In this document: piece after piece, positions 56,152 to 64,000 of the stretch
Position numbering within the stretch: position 1 is the first letter of the stretch
How the letters are laid out: every line of letters starts with the position of its first letter
DNA from: Oreohelix idahoensis
Taxonomy: Eukaryota; Mollusca; Gastropoda; Stylommatophora; Oreohelicidae
DNA length: 64,000 bases
Assembly: GCA_024509875.1 (NCBI GenBank)
Contig: JAMPIV010018956.1
Coordinates: 434,001-498,000, forward strand
Direction: 5' to 3'
Notes under the pieces: model-generated
What the model saw: the letters and a program-made list of their open reading frames with translations, nothing else
Databases searched by the model: none
What the model was told of the DNA's origin: nothing
Program-made: the position numbers and the translations under genes

Positions 56152-57721
56152 TCAAGCAGCCAGATTACAAGCGATTTATAAATGGAAATAAAAAACATTT
56201 GGCATGTTACTACAATTCTTGACATCAGCATTTCTCTAACTGTGTTCCATAGAGCGCTAGTGTTCAGTGAGCTATTGAAAGTCATTCCATGAAAAAATGT
56301 AGAACTAGTTGCTTACAACTTATTTTCTAACATTTAAATAAATAAAGACAGAAACCTGAGGCCTGCAAATAGTAAATAAATGATACTTGCATGAAAGTGC
56401 TAGTATGTTTCATGCTCTCATGAGAAATAAGGAAGTTGAAAACCAGAAAACATAAAAATGTCAGAAGTGAGAGGCTTACAGGAGAATCAAATCCAGGACA
56501 GCTAGTTTAGATGGCACTCCAGCAGAGCCATCAAAACAGATATTGATACCTCTACAGTGATATTATACAAACTACTTGGCAAAGTCTGGGAGAGAGAAGA
56601 AATACAATCAGAATGGAAGGACGATTATCTGGTCAAGTTGCCTAAGAAGAGAAATTTACAAGAATGCACAAATTATAGAAATATAATGTTAATATAATTG
56701 CCAGTAGTGCAGAAGTAATTTATTTATTTATTTTATTTATCAGAATTTATTTTATAATCTGTAGGAACATTATTAAACAGAATTATCCTTAAAAGATACT
56801 CACAGTCCCTGCTTCAGAAGGTCCAAAGTGGATGGCTTCAGCATGAATAGAAAACCTTCATAGAAACCTGAAATCTTCTCAAATTGGTGTTTATCTATTG
56901 TCTTGGTCATGCTTCAAGAGCACCCATAAAAGGCACATTGTATATGGATAAGGGCGAGATACTGAGGGCAGTTAATGATCGCCTGTTAGAGAATGACACC
57001 TCAATTGATGAATCAAGGTTTAGACTGCTAGAATTAGCTATCGAATGTAGGATGAATGTGTGAGTGGATGGATCCAGTGTGCATACAACCAGCATGCAAC
57101 AGGAAAAATTAGCATTCATACACTTTGACATTTGAATGAGGGAGACTGAGGACCTATGGGTTTGCCCTGAGTGCAATGACGTTGATTCTGATCAACAATA
57201 ACAATTCTTGAGAGATTAAAAGAGGCCATAAACAAACAACTGAGAGATGAACATGCAAGTTTTTGACAACACAGATCCTGTACAGACCAGATAGCCACAT
57301 TGAGAATAATAGTTGAACAAAGTCTGGAAAGAAATTTACTGCTATACATGCACAGTTTTGCCCTTAGCTGTGTTTTTGTTATCTGTGTGTTCCATATCAC
57401 GTGACTGTCTAGTGTGATACCTAAGTACATTGGTATTTGTTCTTCTTGTATTGTCTGCCCATTTTAGTTGTAGTTTTGCTTGCTGTAGTTTGTTTGGCAA
57501 GGTAAATATAGTGTCTGTTGTTTTTTTTCCATTGATTTTGAGCAGCCACTTTCTGGACCAACTTTCAAGGGCTAGCAGTGAATCCTGCATGCACACTCTT
57601 GCTGTGGTGATGTATTCTTCTGATCACATGTCCAGGTCATCAGCATAGAGGGAATTGTGGACATTCTTGTGGATGTTTTCTGTGTCTGTGATGTCATTTG
57701 TATATATAAGGAAGAGTGTAG
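56152..57721 (+). repeat. Segmental duplication copy D
   Basis: The unexpanded partner of 50292-52895. It includes the LINE-1 fragment (56505-56690), unclassified repeat copy 3 (56800-57205, with DRLLENDTSIDESRFRLLEL and DLWVCPECNDVD), a single LINE-1 RT unit (57205-57345) and a minus-strand LINE-9 fragment (57345-57721; NVHNSLYADDLDM at about 57650). LINE-9 is cut at 57721, where the next element starts, and does not resume in the window. Confidence 0.85.
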
Positions 57722-57914
57722 GTGTCGTAGATTTTTCGATAGGAGTATTAAGACTTAGGTTGGTCCCTTCTGAATAGGTTGGAATGAGTGTTAGGCACAG
57801 TGAGAGATAATAAAAAAAACATAAACTTCCACGAGTGAGGTGGTAGAATAGTGATAGATGCTGTCTCTGAGAGCGGAAAATCTTCTCTCTCTCTCTCACC
57901 TATCTTCTACGACA
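57722..57914 (-). mobile_element. Candidate LTR or short element
   Basis: 193 bp bounded by perfect 9-bp inverted ends TGTCGTAGA and TCTACGACA (TG...CA), starting exactly where LINE-9 is interrupted. It may be the 3' LTR of the gypsy element to the right, which is on the minus strand. Against this, no purine tract adjoins it at 57915 and the partner LTR is outside the window. It could also be a small independent element. Confidence 0.35.
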
Positions 57915-60388
57915 GATCTAAAGTAGTCAGACAGTCTAAACACAGATATATATATATTACATATATTTCTATCTAATCACGGGCACGCACATACATGTGA
58001 CGACAGTTAAACACACATACGTGGGAACTCTATAACAATGATTATACAGAATAATTGGGATCGAGCTGACCAACGCACTGATGTTTTTGTTCCAGAGAAA
58101 TTTTTAATTATCATATCAAAATTTCTCACAACACCAAAAATACATAAAGGAAGCATACAAATAGACATAAAAGAATCAATGACTTTCTACCAGGATGATA
58201 GCCCCGTGATGATATTAACTCTAGGTTTAGCCCACAGCCCCGTTATGAGACAGATGATGGCCCAAAGAGTCACAAATACATATGATTAGGGTCTAATATT
58301 GTCCTTCAAAAAGGAACAATTTACTCAAGCAGCCATTCTTCCATAAGGAGATTGTGACGTGGGGGTGAATCAATAGTCATTAAAAAAAAAACTCACTCAG
58401 TCCACTTTCACTCGGTTCTTTCATCAGGGATCCCTGGCACACGTTCTTACATAAAACTTGATGTAGTTTACAGTCTGGCGCAACCTTAGGACACTTCTTT
58501 ACAGTGAATCTGTATTCTTTGGATAAAGCGAATCCCAGCTCTACAATTCCAGGTTTAGTCCACTGTTTTCGGGGAGCATTCACTTCACCAGTTAAATTTT
58601 GATTACTGTTAATGTCACTTGAATCAGGTTGGATAAGCAAGTTTAAACGGGCACACAGAGTCATAAGAAAACACGAGGATTTCCTTAATTTGGAAAGATG
58701 ACCAGTGGACAACTTCTTTCACCAGATAGCCTTGTTTCACTATTCACTCTTTCGCCAAAAAATATGTCGGGAAAATGTTAATGTTTGTGATTGAAATTAT
58801 TCTCGCCGCCAGTCAGCAATTTTACATTAGAGTTTATGGAAGAAATTAAGATCTGGTTCACAGGCCCAGTATTGATCATTACAGTCTTTGAAAACCCGTT
58901 ATTGGGATATAGTATTTCTGTCTAACTCTGTTTGCCTATGCACTGTCAGATCGGTGTTACTTGAGAAACCCACGTGTTTCAAAATAAGGACTGTCTATTT
59001 CTTCACAAGTATGAACTCTTATTAAATGCTGGTAAAGTTCGGGTCACCCCAGTATTTCACTGTATAAAAGGAAAAGCACATATAAATCATTTACCTATTA
59101 TGTACCCAATATAACTTACATTTTAAATAGCAAGCCTACAGCTTGACTTATTATTTAAACTTCCGGTGAAATAAGTTATATAAAATCGATCATCAGGAAT
59201 TAGAAATATGGTGCGTATTCCGTCACTACTCACTGATGTCGCGTCTAGCATTTATAAGTTTGTTATTAAAACAGTTTCGACTGAGTATTAGCTGTTAAAT
59301 TAAATTCCTTATAGCTACTAGTTTAGTAAGCTAAAGATATAATTTATTATGTATTTCCACTGTAACTCGTCGACTTAGAGAATATAACAAACTATAAATT
59401 AAGCACTCTGTTCAAAAGAAACTAGTTAAAATGAAATGAGCGATTTAACGCTTTAACCACTTTCCAAAATACTAGATATCTATTTTATTAATCTCACCAC
59501 AGCACTACGGTAACACCACGACTAGGATAATTCACTAGATAGGTATTTAGAAGCTCGTCACAAATCTGACGAGAACTATGAAATTCGCTATACAAGCTTC
59601 ATTCGCTAGCACGCGTGTTTCCGTCTACTGAAGATGTTGAGGACTGAAATGAAATCAAATTTCAGCTCCTGGGTGGATATTTGAAAACAGGGGCAAACAA
59701 TCCCACATTTTCTCAAACTCCGAAATCATCTCCCCTTTCCCGTGTAAAACACCTTACGTTTAACATTACCATTACTAGACGTCTTACATAACTAACACTT
59801 ATACTACTTCGCACCTCACGCTGACCGGGACAACAGTGAGCCGTGTCAGCTGGGATTTCCAGACGACAGCTGTCTGAAACTGCGACTATAAGGTGTAAAT
59901 ATTCGCTCCTGCTTAAGCGTTCGGCCGATGCAACTACTTGTTGACCGGTGAAAATGCAGACGGATGTCGGCTCTCTCCTAGCATTCTCACGCGTTTACGT
60001 CGAGAATCTAACTCAGGAGTGTCGTGTCATCTGAAGGTGCAGACCCAAGTCGGCTCGATGTCTGAGATGGACTGCAACTAAATCGCACTTCACGTCTGAC
60101 TGACATCTATGTAATAAAATTACGTATCCCAGTATGAGAAAAACACAAGGTAAAGTTTGAGAATACTGAAGAAAATATTTTTCGCAACCGAGTGATGCGA
60201 AAAATACAGGAAAAACAAGTACGGAAAGATAATAAAATAAAAGGATTCGGGCTATGAGAATAGGAAAAAGATGTAAGCAATTTAATGCTATAAAGACCTA
60301 CGTGACAGGACGTCCGCCCTTTAAGATATGGAAGCACTCCATGTCTACGTTATGGAATTAAATTTCCTATAACCGTAGCTTCGGGGTG
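57915..60388. other. CpG-rich region without recognised gene
   Basis: 2.5 kb between the candidate LTR and the pol stop. CpG dinucleotides are visibly frequent from 58.8 kb on. A minus-strand frame 58712-58380 (110 codons, four cysteines near its end; FTVKKCPKVAPDCKLHQVLC) is the only notable one and is unrecognised. An extra ORF, a long LTR or plain spacer are all possible. No RT or RNase H motif was found in any frame. Confidence 0.4.
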
Positions 60389-60431
60389 TCTGTCTTCTTC
60401 CCTCTCATCTTCCCCCTCCATCTCTCTGCAA
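60389..60431 (-). other. Purine-rich tract after pol
   Basis: On the minus strand the sequence just downstream of the integrase stop reads GGAGGGGGAAGATGAGAGGG, a candidate polypurine tract that would prime plus-strand synthesis next to a 3' LTR. No TG start of an LTR directly follows it, so the call is tentative. Confidence 0.35.
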
Positions 60432-60438
60432 GTCCTAC

Positions 60439-61460
60439 TCATGAAGTCTGCCCCGACGTTTCCTTCCTCTGGAATGTCTCCCATGCGCGCTTGAAAGAGC
60501 GTCGCCGCTTCTGACATTTTTGAAAGATTTCCTGTGTGTGCAGTGGAGTTTCCCTGCCACTATCGTCATCTTCGTCAGTTTTGGCGATCGTCAGGAGATG
60601 GTCGGAGGTTGGCACTGGTCTTTCCAAGTATCTCTTTAAGAGATTTAAATGGAAAACCTTCTCCTTTCCTTGAATAGATATCTGGTAGTTAGCCTTAGAA
60701 ATCTTTTTCAGGACGGTAAACGGCCCTTGCCATCCGATCTTCAGTTGGTTGTTCTCGGTAGGGAGTAACACCAAAACTTTCTCTCCTGCTTCCAGTTCTC
60801 TCTCTTTCGCGACTTTCCTGTATCGGTTAGCGTGCTTTGTGCGTGCTCGCTTAAAGTTAGTCGTTGCTAGGTCCCACCCTAGTTTCAACCTTTCCTTTAA
60901 AACCGACACATATTTACTTGCTGAGACAACTGTCTCATCCGCCTTCTCGTCTGTCAGAGACTGAAGTAAGGCTTCAAGCGGGCCCTTAATGGGTCTGCCG
61001 AATAAGAGTGTAGCTGGCGGAAATCCTGTGGAAGTATGAGGAGATTCTCTGTAGCCAAATAATGCTGCAGGAATACAGAGATCCCAATCTTCAGGTTTCA
61101 CTTGTGCCAGCTTACTTAGCATCATGTTGAGGTTTCCATTAGCACGTTCCACGAGCCCATTTCCGGCCGGAGTATATGGCTTAGTGTGAATGTGTTGGGT
61201 CCTCAAGATCTTAACGATCTCATCCATCAACAGGTTTCGGTATGGAGATCCGTTATCCGTCAACACTTGCTGAGGGAATCCCAACCGAGTGAAAATCTGC
61301 ACGAGGGCTTCTGCGACATGCTTGGCATCTGCGCATGTTAGCGGGATAGCTTCTGCCCATAAAGTGCATGTATCGACTAAGGTCAGGATGAACCTGTTCC
61401 TTCTTTTAGTCCTTTCGAAAGGCCCTAAAATGTCGATCACAACCCCCGTGCGACTGGTGT
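60439..61460 (-). CDS. Ty3/gypsy integrase core and C-terminus
   Basis: A frame of more than 330 codons, open from about 61460 by reading VVIDILGPFERTKR. The catalytic triad is visible: D in VVIDILGPF, D in LTDNGSPYRN and E in NGLVERANG, with 35 residues between the last two. The C-terminal region contains WQGPFTVLKKISKANYQISI then KEKVFHLNLLKRYLE, a GPF/Y module. It ends in a basic tail and a stop at 60439. The enzyme would insert element cDNA into host DNA. In Gmr1-like gypsy elements an RT follows the integrase; none is seen here. Confidence 0.9.
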
Positions 61461-61960
61461 TCCCATTATTGGCATTTCACCCATGTGGACTGGGGGTGTC
61501 CGTTGCTTGGGTGGTACACGTTGGCACTGGGCACAGGATTTGACATACCTGATAATATCAGTGTTTACTCCTGGCCACCAATAATGAGTGGTTATACGTT
61601 GGTTTGTGGCGTTCTGTCCCATATGTCCGCTGAAGGGAAGAGAGTGCCCCATTTCTAGGATTTGGCTTCTGTACTGTTTCGGTACTAGGAGCTGGTTGTA
61701 ACCTTGGTCAGGCTTGCCCGTTCTCCGATAAAGTACGCCATCCTTAGAAAAAATGTCCCCGTGCTGTTTGGGTTCCTTAGCCATGGGCAGTTTCCTAAAG
61801 CAGGGTGCCAAAGTAGGGTCCTTGTATTGCGCTTCTTTAAGTTCCATAGGTAACAAATTAGGCGCAGGCTCCCGTTCCTTCTTGGTTTGCCCTCTTGTAG
61901 TTACTGCTGCCACAATCGGCTCTTCCGGTTTCCCAATACACACGTATCCCCGCCAAGTAT
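61437..61960 (-). CDS. Ty3/gypsy integrase N-terminal zinc domain
   Basis: The frame from about 61960 reads CIGKPEEPIVAAVTTRGQTK, a linker, KDGVLYRRTGKPDQGYNQLL, and the H2C2 zinc-binding domain (GHSLPFSGHMGQNATNQRIT, then WWPGVNTDII, then CAQC). A one-base shift in a run of five G (61441-61450) separates it from the catalytic core, and another shift near 61940 separates it from the protease. The linker directly after the protease leaves no room for RT. Confidence 0.9.
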
Positions 61961-62268
61961 GACTGGGTAGATGGGATCATCCATAACAGCCGCTTTGATC
62001 ACGCCTCTGACAAAGTCAGAGTGTATCTCCACCAATGCGATGGGAAGCGCTGTAGGTGCATCACTCTTACGAACTCCACAAAGTTGGACGGTCTCTGCTG
62101 TCTCTTGACCGGGTTTGACCAGGTTTCTGGCAACAATGCAATCGTAAGAAAGCCCCGTGTCAAATAAGCAAGAAGTTTGAGAACCGTTCAAAGTAACAGT
62201 ACCTCGCGTTGAGGGTCTATCCCCAACAGGTTGGGAATCACTGTCAATAATTCCGCCTTGCGAGACTG
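61901..62268 (-). CDS. Retrotransposon aspartic protease
   Basis: Overlaps the end of gag in the -1 frame (open through LLTVSQGGIIDSDSQPVGDR). Active site SCLFDTGLSYD (about 62160) and a C-terminal VILGGD strand (about 61955) mark a single-domain retroviral-type aspartic protease, about 100 residues, that would act as a dimer to cleave the polyprotein. The -1 relation to gag could be programmed frameshifting, but no canonical slippery heptamer was identified. Confidence 0.8.
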
Positions 62269-63543
62269 TTAATAAGCATCCGATGCGTTTCGGCTCGGTG
62301 TGCTCGGTCTGATCATATGTCCCGTGCTCAGGGGTTCTCCCTTTGCCACCTTGTCCTTTCTGGCTGCGCTGCCATGTAGGGCGGTCGGGTTGATCAGACT
62401 GTTTGGGGTGGTTGGGTACTTGTTCTTGTAGAACTTGGATTTTTCAGGAGGGGGGTTTTGAGGTCCAGTTTCTCTGTGATTATTTTGGTTAGAAGCCTGA
62501 GAAGATTGCTCTAGGTTATGTTTTCGAAAATGCTCCTCTGTCGGTTTCCGCTTTGTGGCCGGTAGTTCAGCCAGCGCATTGCGATAACGGTCAGACTTTT
62601 CCAAAATGTCTTTAAGTTTTTCTGCCCCCTGCTCAGCTAGAAATCTCCGGGTATCAGCAGACAAAGTGTTCTTTATTTGTTCTGTTAAAACAAATTCCTC
62701 AAGACCTTCATAGGTAGAGGGGAGCTGCGAGAGCTCAAGGCACTTTGTCAAATATCCCTTTAGACGAGACGAGAACTGCTGAAAAGTTTCAGAATTCTCT
62801 TTCCGGCTGTTGCGAAACAGTTGCAAAAATTTGCGAGCGTTCATTTCAAAGCGCTCCAGTAACGCTTTCTTCAACAGATCATAGTTGTCTTGTTGGCTTC
62901 TCTCCAGTTTTGCATACACATCGTAAGCAGAATTTTTCAAAGCCTGGGAAAGCTTCATGTTCCAACGCGACCTCTCTGAACCGTACAGAGTTGCAATTTT
63001 CTCAAATTTTTCTAGCCAAGTGTCAATCTTCTCATTTGGACAAGGGAAAGATTCTAGCGGAAAAGACATAGCAGTGAGGTGAAGAGATTGACTGTTAGAA
63101 GGATCAGTTAAGGAAGAATGAGGAGAAGACTCTCCATTGCTGGAGGTAGAGGCAGCACCACGACTTTGAAGTTCTAGAGCTTTAAGAGCCAACTCATGTT
63201 GTCTCTCCTTCTCTCTTTCCTCTCTCTCCTCTCTCTCCTTCTCATGCTGTCTCTCCTTCTCTTTTTCCTCACGCTGTCTCTCCTTCTCTTTCTCCTCACG
63301 CTGTCTCTCCTTCTCTTTCTCTCTTTCCTCATGCTGCATCCTGCGAATTTCCATTTCCTCATCCATCTTCCTCTGCTGTAATAGCCGGTCTTCCGCTTCT
63401 TTCTTCCTAGCTTCTTCTTCTTTCCTCTCCGCATCATATCTCTCAAGTTCGTCTCTGACAAACGCTTTCGCTTCCTCTCCTTCCAGTCCCTCCTCTCTTG
63501 CTTCGTCCCTGAGGAGTTGTCTAAGCTTTGCCCTCTCGGCCAT
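62269..63543 (-). CDS. Gag with coiled coil and SCAN-like capsid
   Basis: An intact 424-codon frame from ATG 63543. Residues 1-125 are highly charged with EKEKERQREE-type repeats (coiled coil; plus strand CTCTCCTTCT repeats at 63200-63330). Residues about 150-310 form a capsid-like domain: KIDTWLEKFEKIATLYGSER, LLKKALLERFEMNARKFLQL, ETFQQFSSRLKGYLTKCLEL and LEEFVLTEQIKNTLSADTRR. These resemble the SCAN fold, which is known to derive from Gmr1-like gypsy gag. The C-terminus is basic and lacks a CCHC zinc knuckle. Confidence 0.85.
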   Translation of the reverse strand: MAERAKLRQLLRDEAREEGLEGEEAKAFVRDELERYDAERKEEEARKKEAEDRLLQQRKMDEEMEIRRMQHEEREKEKERQREEKEKERQREEKEKERQHEKEREEREEREKERQHELALKALELQSRGAASTSSNGESSPHSSLTDPSNSQSLHLTAMSFPLESFPCPNEKIDTWLEKFEKIATLYGSERSRWNMKLSQALKNSAYDVYAKLERSQQDNYDLLKKALLERFEMNARKFLQLFRNSRKENSETFQQFSSRLKGYLTKCLELSQLPSTYEGLEEFVLTEQIKNTLSADTRRFLAEQGAEKLKDILEKSDRYRNALAELPATKRKPTEEHFRKHNLEQSSQASNQNNHRETGPQNPPPEKSKFYKNKYPTTPNSLINPTALHGSAARKDKVAKGEPLSTGHMIRPSTPSRNASDAY

Positions 63544-64000
63544 ATTATGTCAGTGACTGAGACTAGTGGAGAACGAAAAGAAGAAAATGATACACTGGTT
63601 CCTACCACTTACGAGAAAAAAAAAATATTAAAAATCAAAAGGTGATATACTTAACCCTGGGATACCTCCTCCAAAAATAAAAATCTAACTATCGCTGCTA
63701 TTAATCGGCAATAAAGCACCTAATGCAAAACACGACTACGCCAACTAAATGGTAGTTAAGATTTCTTCTGAAAAATAAGTTGCTACAGTGGAAAACACAA
63801 TGATTAAAGCAAAAATTTTGGAGAAAGAAAAAAAAATCCCCTTAATTTTTAATCCACTATCAAGTTTACCCCTGAAGACAGTTCGGGTGAGGGAGGCAAT
63901 TAATCTGGACGGATAGTCCGAAACGCACTCCTTAGCTTTGCTCAAACACCTACCTGCTTCAGAACCCTTGTGAATGTTATACACTCACAAAACTTTACCA
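63544..64000 (-). other. 5' leader of gypsy element (incomplete)
   Basis: Upstream of gag on the minus strand. No LTR or tRNA primer-binding site could be identified with confidence; the 5' LTR probably lies beyond the window. Spurious frames only. Confidence 0.4.

Noticed and set aside
60749..60964. Plus-strand frame over the integrase
   Set aside because: Shadow of the longer, motif-bearing minus-strand frame.
63190..63381. Plus-strand leucine/serine-rich frame
   Set aside because: Antisense of the EKERQ repeats in gag.

Overview
The window is animal nuclear DNA: intron-like spacing, split exons with GT/AG borders, many 5'-truncated LINEs, Tc1/mariner, piggyBac and hAT-like transposons, a Ty3/gypsy element and a C2H2 zinc-finger gene. 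The repeat mix (several RTE-like and Jockey-like LINE families, a tRNA-derived SINE, piggyBac relics) suggests an invertebrate, plausibly a lophotrochozoan such as a mollusc. No single sequence proves the species. Nothing is bacterial and there is no CRISPR array. LINE-1 to LINE-10 below are local labels for this window.

Layout. 0-5.4 kb: tail of a CR1/L2-type LINE with (CTAT)n and (GTTC)n ends, then segmental-duplication copy A, made of a decayed RTE LINE with coding-derived tandem repeats, a Tc1 element and a 55-bp satellite. 5.4-9.9 kb: LINE relics, an unassigned stretch, LINE-2 copy A (minus) carrying a tRNA-SINE, and one good candidate exon. 9.9-17.2 kb: a near complete RTE LINE (LINE-1) interrupted by a near full-length LINE-2 (minus) and by a deleted Tc1 element. 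17.8-25.0 kb: duplication copy B, with LINE-3 inside LINE-1, LINE-4 inside LINE-3, and piggyBac-1. 25.0-30.6 kb: 55-bp satellite broken by piggyBac-2, LINE-5 and a second SINE. 31.6-35.0 kb: a hAT-like transposon with a BED-type finger and an internal piggyBac relic. 35.4-44.2 kb: the one convincing host gene, a multi-finger C2H2 protein gene. Its 3' finger array is split by an antisense LINE-6 fragment that has grown into two different tandem arrays (about 3.3 kb and 0.8 kb). 44.4-50.2 kb: LINE-7, LINE-6, a 32-bp satellite and a Jockey-like LINE-8. 50.3-57.7 kb: a second duplicated pair (C/D) in which only copy C has expanded internal repeats. 57.7-64 kb: a CpG-rich minus-strand Ty3/gypsy element with gag, protease and integrase but no visible reverse transcriptase.

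How it fits together. Almost all coding capacity belongs to selfish elements and most of it is broken by stops and frameshifts. Paralogous copies act as empty-site controls, so several insertions can be bounded to the base with their target-site duplications. The recurring theme is that short pieces of transposon or zinc-finger coding sequence have been amplified into minisatellites (27, 28, 32, 36, 37, 69, 85, 86 and about 98 bp units), in places where selection on the protein had gone.
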